This document shows, one piece after another, positions 55,817 to 64,000 of a stretch of 64,000 nucleotides of DNA. Made by a program: the position numbers and the translations under genes. The notes below the pieces were generated by a model that saw only the letters and a program-made list of their open reading frames with translations, was not told the DNA's origin and ran no database searches. The DNA is from Pseudomonas fluorescens (GTDB lineage Bacteria; Pseudomonadota; Gammaproteobacteria; Pseudomonadales; Pseudomonadaceae), in contig NZ_CABVGX010000017.1 in assembly GCF_902497625.1 (NCBI RefSeq), positions 44,428-108,427 of the forward strand, written 5' to 3'. Numbering within the stretch: position 1 is the stretch's first letter; every line of letters starts with the position of its first letter.

Positions 55817-57763
55817 ATGCGCCTGAAGCTGCTGACCAATTTCAACACCCTCCTTTTAGTCGCCGTGTGCATAGCGCTCGGCGCTACGCTGTGGTGGTCG
55901 CAAAAAGCCCTGGAACGCCCCTATCTGTTGATGGAGCGATACCTCAGGTTATCCCAGCAATTTCAAAATGAAGTGGCGCGCAGCATTGGCGACTACCTTG
56001 CCAGCGGCGACGCCCTGCGGTTGAGCAGCGCCAGCCAGGCCATCGACGCTTTGCAAAAGGAATTGGCCGAGTTGCCGCCGACCTTGGCCGAGAGCTTGCG
56101 ACCGAGCCTGTCGGACCTTGACGGGTTCAGCAGAACCGACTTGCTCGCCGCCGGCAAGCTGGCCGGCGATCCGCAGGCACTGCTGTTGCAGGCCGAACGC
56201 GAGCTTGGCGCCAGCCTCGATCAACTCAGCCAATACGCCAGCGGCAACCCTGGCTGGCTGACGCCTTTGCTCAACGCTTCGCAGCACCTGGGCAAACTGT
56301 CGCTGGCGCGAGACAAACTGGTCAGCAGCGGCCGCAGTGAACTGGCCGCCGATGTCGAGCGCGAAGTCAGCAACATCCGCGCCCAAGCCCAACTCATCGA
56401 CACCTTGCCCTTGCTCGGCGTGACCAGCGGCACCGAATCAAACACCGACGATTTCGCCGCGATGATGGGTTTGGAAACCACTGAAAAAGCTGTTGCCGAA
56501 GACGCCGGAGTCGCACTCAAGCGTGAGCTCACCAGCCTGCTGACACGCTACCCCACCGAACTTGAGCGCACCCGTGAGCAGATCCAGAAACGCGCCGACC
56601 TCGGCACGGCAACCCACCTGAAAATCAGCGCAGTGCACCAGGCAATCGCCGGTCTCGAACCTGTCGTTCGCGCCCAGCACGGGCAGATTCAAAGTGAAGT
56701 TCGGCTGATGCAAGGCGTGATGATCGGGTTGATCCTGCTGATTGCATTGCTCATCGACACCATGCAACGGCGTCTGGCTCGCACGCTGACCAACCTCGCA
56801 CCGGCACTGTCGACCTGGGCCGAAGGTGACTTCAGCCAGGACATTGAACTGGGCAAAACCAACCGCGAACTGCATGACATTCAAGCCTCGCTGAATCGCT
56901 TGCGTGCTTACCTGGTGGATCTGGTCGGGACCATTCGCCTGAACGCCGAGCAGGTCGCCGGCAGCAGTCGAACCCTGGCCGACCTGAGCAACGATTTGCA
57001 CAACGGAGCCGAGCATCAGGCGGGCGACACGGCGCTGATTCGCGATTCACTCGGCGAGCTGGAGGCGACTATTCAGCAAGTGGCCGGCGACGCCAGTCAG
57101 GCCGCCGATGCCAGTCGCAATGCCGGGATGGCGGTCGAGCACGGCCAGAAAGTCATCGGTTTGAGCCTGACAGGGCTGCACGCGCTGGTGGGTGAAGTGC
57201 AAGGCAATGCGAAGATGATTGAACACCTGGCCGAAGAGTCGGCGACAATCGGCGGTGTGTTGACGGTGATCCGCTCGATTGCCGATCAGACCAATCTGCT
57301 GGCGTTGAACGCTGCCATTGAAGCGGCCCGCGCGGGCGAGATGGGTCGCGGTTTCGCCGTGGTGGCTGAAGAAGTGCGCTCACTGGCGCAACGCACGGCG
57401 GGCGCCACGGCAGAGATCCAGACCCTGATTGCCGGCCTGCAGACAGCCGCGAGGCAGTCCGTAGAAGGCATGCGCGCGCAGGTCGAACACGCTGAAGCGA
57501 CGGCCAGTCAGGCGCAGGCTGCGGACGGCGCGCTGGATGAAATCGTCGGCGCGATCCAGACCATTGCCGACACCGCGGTGCGCATTGCCGATGTCACCGC
57601 CCAGCAGAGCGGCGCGGTCAGCGAAATCCGCGATCACAGTGAGCGGATTCACCAGTCGGGCGGGGATAACTTGCTGCGTATTGGCGAAGGGCGCGAACAG
57701 GGCGAGCATTTGCTGGTATTGGGCGGGAGACTGCACACGGCAGTCCAGGCTTTCCGCGTCTGA
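55817..57763 (+). CDS. methyl-accepting chemotaxis protein, CtpL-like
   Basis: A 648-residue chemoreceptor. TM1 near the N-terminus ([15 protein letters not shown]), an all-helical periplasmic domain of about 260 residues, TM2 ([17 protein letters not shown]), HAMP, and signalling domain with [20 protein letters not shown]. The helical sensor and location after gcbA match PA4844/CtpL, reported to mediate taxis to low phosphate and to chlorinated anilines. Ligand here is inferred only from synteny. Confidence 0.92.
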   Translation: MRLKLLTNFNTLLLVAVCIALGATLWWSQKALERPYLLMERYLRLSQQFQNEVARSIGDYLASGDALRLSSASQAIDALQKELAELPPTLAESLRPSLSDLDGFSRTDLLAAGKLAGDPQALLLQAERELGASLDQLSQYASGNPGWLTPLLNASQHLGKLSLARDKLVSSGRSELAADVEREVSNIRAQAQLIDTLPLLGVTSGTESNTDDFAAMMGLETTEKAVAEDAGVALKRELTSLLTRYPTELERTREQIQKRADLGTATHLKISAVHQAIAGLEPVVRAQHGQIQSEVRLMQGVMIGLILLIALLIDTMQRRLARTLTNLAPALSTWAEGDFSQDIELGKTNRELHDIQASLNRLRAYLVDLVGTIRLNAEQVAGSSRTLADLSNDLHNGAEHQAGDTALIRDSLGELEATIQQVAGDASQAADASRNAGMAVEHGQKVIGLSLTGLHALVGEVQGNAKMIEHLAEESATIGGVLTVIRSIADQTNLLALNAAIEAARAGEMGRGFAVVAEEVRSLAQRTAGATAEIQTLIAGLQTAARQSVEGMRAQVEHAEATASQAQAADGALDEIVGAIQTIADTAVRIADVTAQQSGAVSEIRDHSERIHQSGGDNLLRIGEGREQGEHLLVLGGRLHTAVQAFRV

Positions 57764-57834
57764 TTTGTGGCGAGGGGGCTCGTCGGAAGGCACTCTCAGC
57801 TATCATGCCCACACGCCCGATACGCGAGATCGTC

Positions 57835-59571
57835 ATGCGCCGTTTGCTCTGCCTGTTGTTGCTCCTGCTCGCCCTGCCGGTTAGCGCCGCCGGCCTGCTG
57901 GAGAGCCGGCCCAGTGCCACGCTGGGTTCGATCAACAACAGCGCCGACTTCCTGCCGGTGCGCGAAGCCTTTCAATTGAGCCTGGTTGAAACCACGCCGC
58001 AATCGATCAAGCTGCGTTTCGTCGCCGCCGAGGGTTACTACCTCTACCGACACCGCTTGCAGTTTCGCAGCGACCCGGCGGACGTCACACTCGGCCCGGC
58101 ACAACTGCCCAAGGGCGAACAGAAGCACGACGAATACTTCGGCGATGTCGAGGTTTACCACGGGATTCTCGAGGTCGACCTGCCGCGTACCGACCCGCGC
58201 GCCTTCACCCTGGTGGTGAGCTATCAGGGCTGCGCCGACAAAGGCCTGTGCTATCCGCCGGAGACCGAACGCCTGAGCATCGATGGCGGCAGCACGTCCG
58301 CCGCCTCGAGCTGGAAGGAACTGGCGCTGTTCTTTCTCGCCGGCCTCGGTCTGACGTTCACGCCCTGTGTATTGCCGATGCTGCCGATCCTCTCCGGTGT
58401 AGTGTTGCGCGGCCAGGTCGGTGGCTGGCGCGGTTTCAACCTCTCGCTGGCCTACGTGTTGCCAATGGCCGCCTGCTTCGCCCTGCTCGGCGCATTGATG
58501 GGCATGTTTGGCGCGCAGCTGAACCTGCAGGCACGTCTGCAATCGGTCTGGGTGCTGGTGCCGTTCGCGTTGTTTTTCGCGGTGTTTGCCTTGGCAATGT
58601 TTGGTGTCTTTGAACTCAAGCTGCCACAGGCGATCAGTAGCCGGCTGGACCGGATCGCCGGCCGCACCGAAGGCGGCTCGTTGTGGGGTGCGGCGGTGCT
58701 GGGTGTGGTATCGAGCCTGCTGGTTTCACCTTGCGTTTCGGCCCCGCTGGCTGGCGCGCTGCTCTACATCAGTGCCAGCGGAGATGCCTTGGGCGGCGGC
58801 CTGAAGCTGTTCATGCTCGGCCTTGGCATGGGCGCGCCGTTGCTGTTGGTGGCCACCGGCGGCGCGGCATGGTTACCCAAAAGCGGACCGTGGCTGGTGT
58901 ATGTAAAAAATGCGATTGGCGTATTGCTGCTGGGCCTGGCGATCGCTTTGCTCAGCCGTGTGGTGCCAGGGCAGATCACGCTGCTGCTGATCGGCTTGCT
59001 GGCCGGTGGCGTGGGGTTGTTTTTGGGCGCGCTGGAATTCGTTTACAAACCACCGCGCAAACGTCTCGGCCAATTGCTGGGGATGTTCCTGCTGTTTTAC
59101 GCAGTGGCGTGCTGGTACGGCGCATTCAGCGGGCAGACCGACCCGTTCAGTCCGATTGCACCGGCGCGCATGATTGCCGGGACCGAGCCTGCGCAGAATG
59201 CCGATGACTGGCAGACCATTACCAGTGCGGCTGAACTGGATCGCGCGCTCGCCGAGGCGAAACACTCCGCGACCCCGCTGCTGCTCGACTGGTACGCCGA
59301 CTGGTGCATCAGTTGCAAAGTGATCGAGCATCAAGTGCTCACCGACGCCAACGTCGTCGAACGTCTGCGCGGCTATAGACTGATTCGACTGGACATGACC
59401 GCCAGTAACGCCGACCAACGCGCCCTCCTCGACCGCTACAGGTTGTTCGGCCCGCCCGCGCTGATATTTTTCAGCAAAGAGGGTGTCGAACTGGAGGATG
59501 CGCGAGTGATCGGCGAGATCAGTGCGGCGGAGTTCGCCGTACGTGTCGCCAGGGCAAATGACCGGAATTAG
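57835..59571 (+). CDS. dsbD: thiol:disulfide interchange protein DsbD
   Basis: A 578-residue protein: signal peptide (LLCLLLLLLALPVSAAG), N-terminal DsbD-alpha domain with CADKGLCYPPETE (redox CX5C-type pair), eight membrane segments including TPCVLPMLPILSG and SPCVSAPLAGALLY (transmembrane Cys pair), and a C-terminal thioredoxin domain with DWYADWCISCKVIE (CxxC). It shuttles electrons from cytoplasmic thioredoxin to periplasmic DsbC/CcmG. I choose the internal ATG at 57835 since the signal peptide begins there. Matches PA4845 (DipZ). Confidence 0.95.
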   Translation: MRRLLCLLLLLLALPVSAAGLLESRPSATLGSINNSADFLPVREAFQLSLVETTPQSIKLRFVAAEGYYLYRHRLQFRSDPADVTLGPAQLPKGEQKHDEYFGDVEVYHGILEVDLPRTDPRAFTLVVSYQGCADKGLCYPPETERLSIDGGSTSAASSWKELALFFLAGLGLTFTPCVLPMLPILSGVVLRGQVGGWRGFNLSLAYVLPMAACFALLGALMGMFGAQLNLQARLQSVWVLVPFALFFAVFALAMFGVFELKLPQAISSRLDRIAGRTEGGSLWGAAVLGVVSSLLVSPCVSAPLAGALLYISASGDALGGGLKLFMLGLGMGAPLLLVATGGAAWLPKSGPWLVYVKNAIGVLLLGLAIALLSRVVPGQITLLLIGLLAGGVGLFLGALEFVYKPPRKRLGQLLGMFLLFYAVACWYGAFSGQTDPFSPIAPARMIAGTEPAQNADDWQTITSAAELDRALAEAKHSATPLLLDWYADWCISCKVIEHQVLTDANVVERLRGYRLIRLDMTASNADQRALLDRYRLFGPPALIFFSKEGVELEDARVIGEISAAEFAVRVARANDRN

Positions 59572-59702
59572 CAAGGCGGTCACATATTTCGCGCAATCAT
59601 CGGCCATCGTGCTGGCTATTGCATAGAACTGGACAGTCACAAAGGCTTTGCGGCATAGTCGCCGGGTTCTGACAAATGCACCTGGATAACAAGGAACAGC
59701 AG

Positions 59703-60155
59703 ATGGCAACGCTATTGGTTCTGCACGGACCTAACCTGAACATGCTAGGCACCCGCGAGCCGGGCACCTACGGCGCCACCACACTGGCGCAGATCAACCA
59801 GGACCTGGAGCGCCGGGCACGTGACGCTGGCCACCATCTGCTACACCTGCAAAGCAACGCGGAGTACGAATTGATCGACCGCATCCACGCTGCCCGCAGC
59901 GAAGGTGTGGACTTCATTCTGATCAACCCGGCGGCTTTTACGCACACAAGCGTTGCATTACGTGACGCGCTGCTGGCGGTGAGCATCCCATTCATCGAAG
60001 TGCATTTGTCTAACGTGCACAAACGCGAACCTTTCCGCCATCACTCTTACTTCTCCGACGTAGCGGTGGGAGTGATCTGCGGCCTTGGCGCCAGCGGTTA
60101 TCGACTGGCCCTGGAGGCCGCACTAGAGCAGCTTGAAAGACAGGCAACGGCTTGA
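59703..60155 (+). CDS. aroQ: type II 3-dehydroquinate dehydratase
   Basis: A 150-residue shikimate-pathway enzyme: [20 protein letters not shown] (catalytic Tyr/Arg loop), [33 protein letters not shown] and [20 protein letters not shown] (catalytic His region). Converts 3-dehydroquinate to 3-dehydroshikimate. ATG 59703 is preceded by AAGGAA at 6 nt and gives the usual length; an in-frame ATG at 59676 exists. It lies before accB as in P. aeruginosa. Confidence 0.97.
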   Translation: MATLLVLHGPNLNMLGTREPGTYGATTLAQINQDLERRARDAGHHLLHLQSNAEYELIDRIHAARSEGVDFILINPAAFTHTSVALRDALLAVSIPFIEVHLSNVHKREPFRHHSYFSDVAVGVICGLGASGYRLALEAALEQLERQATA

Positions 60156-60203
60156 ACTACAAGCGTTGAACGCCCCTGACCGACCCTTGGGAGTTGATGA
60201 TTC

Positions 60204-60662
60204 ATGGATATCCGTAAAGTTAAGAAATTGATCGAGTTGCTGGAAGAGTCCGGCATCGACGAGCTCGAGATCAAGGAAGGCGAAGAGTCCGTACGTATCA
60301 GTCGTCACAGCAAGACTCCAGCTCAGCAGTACTACGCACCCGCTCCGATGCACGCCCCGGCTCCAGCGCCTGCTGCTGCTCCGGTTGCAGCCGCTGCACC
60401 TGCTGCGCCGTCCGCTCCAGTGCTGAACGGCACCGTTGCCCGTTCGCCGATGGTTGGCACCTTCTATCGCAAATCTTCTCCAAGCTCGCCGTCCTTCGTT
60501 GAAGTCGGCCAGACCGTGAAGAAAGGCGACACCCTGTGCATCGTTGAAGCGATGAAGATGATGAACCACATCGAAGCTGAAACCAGCGGTGTGATCGAAT
60601 CCATCCTCGTCGAAGACGGCCAGCCGGTTGAGTACGACCAACCGCTGTTCACCATCGTTTGA
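60204..60662 (+). CDS. accB: biotin carboxyl carrier protein of acetyl-CoA carboxylase
   Basis: A 152-residue BCCP: helical N-terminus [20 protein letters not shown], an Ala/Pro-rich linker (60340-60430), and a C-terminal biotinyl domain with [13 protein letters not shown], where the central Lys is biotinylated. It carries CO2 between AccC and AccAD in the first step of fatty-acid synthesis. It is followed by accC with a 17-nt gap; an operon promoter should lie in the 48 nt after aroQ or further upstream. Confidence 0.97.
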   Translation: MDIRKVKKLIELLEESGIDELEIKEGEESVRISRHSKTPAQQYYAPAPMHAPAPAPAAAPVAAAAPAAPSAPVLNGTVARSPMVGTFYRKSSPSSPSFVEVGQTVKKGDTLCIVEAMKMMNHIEAETSGVIESILVEDGQPVEYDQPLFTIV

Positions 60663-60679
60663 ACCGCGGAGAAACTTTG

Positions 60680-62038
60680 ATGACTGCGAAGTTGGAAAAA
60701 GTTCTGATCGCCAACCGCGGTGAGATCGCACTGCGGATTCTGCGTGCCTGCAAAGAGATGGGCATCAAGACCGTCGCCGTTTACTCCAAGGCAGACAAAG
60801 AGCTGATGCACCTGGGCCTGGCAGACGAATCCGTCTGCATCGGCCCGGCCTCGGCCGCCCACTCATACCTGCACATTCCGGCCATCATCGCCGCGGCTGA
60901 AGTGACTGGCGCTACCGCTATTCACCCAGGCTACGGGTTCCTTGCGGAAAACGCTGATTTTGCTGAACAAGTCGAGAACTCCGGCTTTGCCTTCATCGGT
61001 CCGAAAGCCGAAACCATCCGCCTGATGGGCGACAAGGTTTCGGCCAAGCACGCGATGATTGCCGCCGGCGTGCCAACCGTTCCCGGCTCCGACGGCCCGC
61101 TTCCGGAAGACGAAGAAACTGCTCTGCGCATTGGTCGCGAAGTCGGTTATCCGGTGATCATCAAGGCCGCTGGTGGCGGCGGTGGTCGCGGCATGCGCGT
61201 TGTGCATAAAGAAGAAGACCTGATCTCCTTCGCGAAACTGACCCGCACTGAAGCAGGTGCGGCATTCGGCAACCCGATGGTGTATCTGGAAAAATTCCTG
61301 ACCAACCCACGTCACGTGGAAGTTCAGGTACTTTCCGATGGCCAGGGCCAGGCGATCCATCTGGGCGACCGCGATTGCTCGCTGCAACGCCGTCACCAGA
61401 AAGTTCTCGAAGAAGCGCCGGCACCGGGCATCGACGAGAAAGCACGCCAGGAAGTCCTCGCTCGCTGCGTCAAGGCGTGCATCGACATCAACTACCGTGG
61501 CGCGGGCACTTTCGAGTTCCTGTACGAGAACGGCGCGTTCTATTTCATCGAAATGAACACCCGCGTTCAGGTTGAGCACCCGGTTTCGGAAATGGTCACC
61601 GGCATCGACATCGTCAAGGAGATGCTTAGCATCGCCGCTGGCAACAAACTGTCGTACACCCAGGATGACGTGGTCATCCGTGGTCACGCACTGGAATGCC
61701 GGATCAACGCCGAAGACCCGAAAACCTTCATGCCGAGCCCAGGCACGGTCAAGCATTTCCACGCTCCGGGCGGCAACGGCGTTCGCGTCGATTCGCACCT
61801 GTACAGTGGTTATGCGGTTCCGCCTAACTACGATTCGTTGATCGGCAAGCTGATCACGTACGGCGCAACCCGTGACGAAGCCTTGGCGCGCATGCGCAAT
61901 GCGCTGGACGAAATCGTTGTCGACGGGATCAAGACCAACATCCCGCTGCACCGCGACCTGGTTCGCGATGAAGGCTTCTGCAAAGGTGGTATCAACATCC
62001 ACTACCTGGAACACAAGCTGGCGGGCGAAAAGCACTAA
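60680..62038 (+). CDS. accC: biotin carboxylase subunit of acetyl-CoA carboxylase
   Basis: A 452-residue ATP-grasp enzyme: [20 protein letters not shown] (N-terminal BC domain), [20 protein letters not shown] (Gly-rich ATP loop), [42 protein letters not shown] (catalytic). The ATG at 60680 ([14 protein letters not shown]) is preceded by GGAGAAA; the frame opens seven codons earlier. It carboxylates the biotin on AccB. A strong terminator follows. Confidence 0.97.
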   Translation: MTAKLEKVLIANRGEIALRILRACKEMGIKTVAVYSKADKELMHLGLADESVCIGPASAAHSYLHIPAIIAAAEVTGATAIHPGYGFLAENADFAEQVENSGFAFIGPKAETIRLMGDKVSAKHAMIAAGVPTVPGSDGPLPEDEETALRIGREVGYPVIIKAAGGGGGRGMRVVHKEEDLISFAKLTRTEAGAAFGNPMVYLEKFLTNPRHVEVQVLSDGQGQAIHLGDRDCSLQRRHQKVLEEAPAPGIDEKARQEVLARCVKACIDINYRGAGTFEFLYENGAFYFIEMNTRVQVEHPVSEMVTGIDIVKEMLSIAAGNKLSYTQDDVVIRGHALECRINAEDPKTFMPSPGTVKHFHAPGGNGVRVDSHLYSGYAVPPNYDSLIGKLITYGATRDEALARMRNALDEIVVDGIKTNIPLHRDLVRDEGFCKGGINIHYLEHKLAGEKH

Positions 62039-62049
62039 GCTTTAGCCTG

Positions 62050-62083
62050 ATCAACAAAGCCGCCTTCGGGCGGCTTTGTTGAT
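62050..62083 (+). terminator. intrinsic terminator of accBC
   Basis: ATCAACAAAGCCGCC-ttcg-GGCGGCTTTGTTGAT, a 15-bp perfect stem closed by a UUCG-type tetraloop, 11 nt after the accC stop. Confidence 0.96.
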
Positions 62084-62109
62084 TCTGAAGATTGCTACAC
62101 AAAACCCTC

Positions 62110-62242
62110 GTGGCGAGGGGGCTTGCCCCCGTTCGGCTGCGCAGCAGTCCCAAAACAGTCGATCCGGTTTTTGTCTGATTCAATGAGATTGGATGGTTGT
62201 GCGACTGCTGCGCAGCCCAACGGGGGCAAGCCCCCTCGCCAC
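62110..62242. repeat. REPIN
   Basis: Arms GTGGCGAGGGGGCTTGCCCC... (62110 onward, continuing through CGGCTGCGCAGCAGTC) and its near-perfect complement (62203-62242) form a 40-nt inverted repeat around a 53-nt centre, in the intergenic space before prmA. Confidence 0.9.
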
Positions 62243-62388
62243 AGGCAATTTGTTCAAGCCCCAACATTGGCGGCGTTGTTCAAGGCTGAGTCCTGCGCGC
62301 CCGGTCGTCTTCTGCCGCGAGCTCGCGTAAACTTGCGCGCTTCTCGCAGCCGCCAGGCTGCAATCAATATTTTTCAAAGGTGCCCGCC

Positions 62389-63267
62389 ATGCCTTGGCTG
62401 CAAGTCCGTCTCGCCATCAGCCCAGAACAAGCCGAAACCTACGAAGACGCTTTCCTCGAAGTAGGCGCTGTGTCGGTGACCTTCATGGATGCTGAAGATC
62501 AGCCGATTTTCGAGCCGGAACTCAACACCACCCCGCTGTGGTCGCACACCCACTTGCTGGCCCTGTTCGAAGGTGGCACCGAGGCCACCAGTGTCCTCGC
62601 CCATCTGGAGTTGCTGACCGGTAGTCCGCTGCCCGAACACCACAGCGAAATCATCGAGGATCAGGACTGGGAGCGTAGCTGGATGGACGGCTTCCAGCCG
62701 ATGCGCTTCGGTCAGCGCCTGTGGATCGTACCGAGCTGGCACGCCGCGCCGGAACCGGACGCCGTGAATCTGCTGCTCGATCCAGGTCTTGCGTTCGGCA
62801 CCGGCACGCACCCGACCACCGCCCTGTGCCTGGAGTGGCTCGACGGGCAGGACCTGAAGGGCTGCAAGGTACTGGACTTCGGTTGTGGCTCGGGGATTCT
62901 GGCGATTGCCGCCCTGTTGTTGGGCGCTGAACAGGCTGTCGGCACCGACATCGACGTGCAGGCGCTGGAAGCGTCGCGCGACAACGCCGGGCGCAACAAC
63001 ATCGCCGAAGCGCTGTTCCCGCTGTACTTGCCTGAAGACCTGCCACAGGTTCAGGCTGACGTGCTGGTGGCCAATATTCTTGCCGGTCCGCTGGTAGCGC
63101 TAGCGCCCCAACTGTCCAGCCTGGTCAAGCCCGGCGGCCGTCTGGCGCTTTCAGGCATCCTCGCCGAACAGGGCGACGAAGTGGCCGCCGCTTATGCGCA
63201 AGACTTTGACCTGGACCCGATCGCCAATCGCGATGGCTGGGTGCGCATCACCGGCCGTCGGCGCTAG
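62389..63267 (+). CDS. prmA: ribosomal protein L11 methyltransferase
   Basis: A 292-residue SAM methyltransferase: N-terminal substrate domain [20 protein letters not shown], linker, then [40 protein letters not shown] (SAM motif I), [20 protein letters not shown] (NPPF-like IL-A-P motif). It trimethylates L11. ATG 62389 is used, since PrmA proteins begin MPWLQV; the frame opens 3 codons upstream. Conserved after accC in pseudomonads. Confidence 0.97.
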   Translation: MPWLQVRLAISPEQAETYEDAFLEVGAVSVTFMDAEDQPIFEPELNTTPLWSHTHLLALFEGGTEATSVLAHLELLTGSPLPEHHSEIIEDQDWERSWMDGFQPMRFGQRLWIVPSWHAAPEPDAVNLLLDPGLAFGTGTHPTTALCLEWLDGQDLKGCKVLDFGCGSGILAIAALLLGAEQAVGTDIDVQALEASRDNAGRNNIAEALFPLYLPEDLPQVQADVLVANILAGPLVALAPQLSSLVKPGGRLALSGILAEQGDEVAAAYAQDFDLDPIANRDGWVRITGRRR

Positions 63268-63297
63268 AATGAACCTCTGCACACACCGGATCGCCGC

Positions 63298-64000
63298 ATG
63301 ACCGACAGCTTCGTCACTCAGTGCCCGCATTGCCAAACCAGCTTCCGCGTTAACCATGCTCAATTGAGCGTGGCCCGCGGAGTAGTTCGTTGCGGCTCGT
63401 GCCTGCAGGTATTCAATGCCGCGAAGCAATTGCTCGAGCAAGCCGGCAAAGAGGTGAGCACGCCGGTTGCTCCGGGCAACGTCGAAGCAACGGAACCCCG
63501 TGCCATCAGCCAGAAACAATGGTCGGCGACCGAACTTGATCTCGATGCGCTGGATCTGGACGAAGAACTCGCGCGACTCGAACAGCGGGAAAGCCGGCCG
63601 ACCACCGGGTTTGTCCGTCAGCGGGACGATAGCCTGAGCGCGCGCCGGAGTAACAACGAGCACGAAGAAGAGCCATGGTCCGACAGCCTGTTCAGCGAAT
63701 CGGCTGCCGATCGCGCGGAAGTCGCTGACGTCGGCGAGACGGCGCCGCCGCTGATCGAGACTGGAGTTCTTTCGCGCACCGAGCCGTCCCTGTCGCTTGT
63801 GCCGGTCGAACTGGACGACGAGCCGCAGCCGCCGCAACTGCGCCTGGACGATCCTCTCGATGCCCCACCCCATCATGAACGCTTGTCGGCGACCTCTGCC
63901 AGAGACGATTTCGACGACGACCTGTCTTCAGTCGCGCCCCTGCGCAAGCGTCATGAGCGAAACGAATCGACCGAACGCGTCGAGGCCCTGCAAGACCTGA
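63298..64000 (+). CDS. zinc-ribbon / DUF3426 membrane protein, 5' part
   Basis: The first 234 codons are present; the gene leaves the window on the right with no stop. It opens VTQCPHCQTSFRVNHAQLSV and GVVRCGSCLQVFNA, giving the zinc ribbon CPHC...CGSC of the MJ0042 family. An acidic, disordered-looking linker rich in Asp/Glu/Ser follows (residues about 60-230). Family members continue into a membrane segment and a periplasmic DUF3426 domain, expected beyond the edge. It follows prmA by 30 nt, as in other pseudomonads. Confidence 0.88.
   Translation, partial: MTDSFVTQCPHCQTSFRVNHAQLSVARGVVRCGSCLQVFNAAKQLLEQAGKEVSTPVAPGNVEATEPRAISQKQWSATELDLDALDLDEELARLEQRESRPTTGFVRQRDDSLSARRSNNEHEEEPWSDSLFSESAADRAEVADVGETAPPLIETGVLSRTEPSLSLVPVELDDEPQPPQLRLDDPLDAPPHHERLSATSARDDFDDDLSSVAPLRKRHERNESTERVEALQDL

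Noticed and set aside
60863..62035. 390-codon open frame antisense to accC
   Set aside because: Shadow frame over a well-conserved core enzyme.

Overview
The window looks like a chromosome segment of a Pseudomonas, most likely of the P. fluorescens group. The gene order speA - yciH - Nudix - DUF2333 - gcbA - MCP - dsbD - aroQ - accB - accC - prmA on the right matches, from memory, the P. aeruginosa PA4839-PA4850 neighbourhood. The coding sequence is GC-rich, and the intergenic spaces carry REP/REPIN palindromes typical of fluorescent pseudomonads. No rRNA, tRNA, CRISPR array, transposase or integrase was found.

Layout. (1) 1-9489, metal resistance. The end of a leftward RND metal-efflux operon (Met/Cys-rich periplasmic protein, TolC-type channel, start of a CusB-type adaptor) is followed by a large arsenic locus. 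A leftward operon (8895 to 2823) runs LMW-PTP-type arsenate reductase - arsR - arsB - arsC (thioredoxin type) - arsH - arsC (glutaredoxin type) - arsO - MFS pump. It is bounded by two rightward N-acetyltransferase genes, arsN1-like and arsN2-like. The divergent arsR-side promoter contains a compact operator. (2) 9562-22203, accessory DNA with a defence character. It holds a BamE-like lipoprotein, a DUF3800 protein overlapping a PD-(D/E)XK-like protein, two orphan proteins, a retron-type reverse transcriptase (NAxxH, FADD and VTG motifs) with a small Trp-rich protein before it and a trypsin-like protease after it, a DUF808 membrane protein, and a two-gene Gabija system (gajA-gajB). (3) 22204-23760, a scar: about 22 copies of a GAGCAA hexamer, a perfect palindrome, a chaA Ca2+/H+ antiporter cut after 109 residues, and a decayed BMP-type transporter binding-protein gene. 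This looks like the right edge of the accessory region.

(4) 23872-48999, mostly ordinary chromosome. It includes adenine/adenosine deaminase, several regulators (ArsR-like, LysR, AraC), an oxidoreductase module, a Bcr/CflA pump, a copper homeostasis cluster (copZ, copA-cueR with two matching CueR operators), a RIO kinase, a chemoreceptor, a thiolase / ketoacyl reductase / MaoC hydratase lipid module, two DUF4136 lipoproteins, cmoM with a MazG-like enzyme, a MATE pump, and an orphan short vgrG with a DUF4123 adaptor gene but no recognisable effector. (5) 49233-64000, core genes: arginine decarboxylase, c-di-GMP synthesis (gcbA), chemotaxis, disulfide reduction (dsbD), aroQ, acetyl-CoA carboxylase accBC, prmA and the start of a zinc-ribbon/DUF3426 protein.

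How the genes work together. The left third combines metal and metalloid detoxification: arsenate reduction by three enzymes, arsenite export by ArsB, organoarsenical handling by ArsH/ArsO/ArsN, and copper or silver efflux. It is followed by several likely anti-phage modules. This is what one expects of an acquired stress and defence island placed beside core chromosome. The copper P-type ATPase cluster forms a second, chromosomal copper system under CueR.
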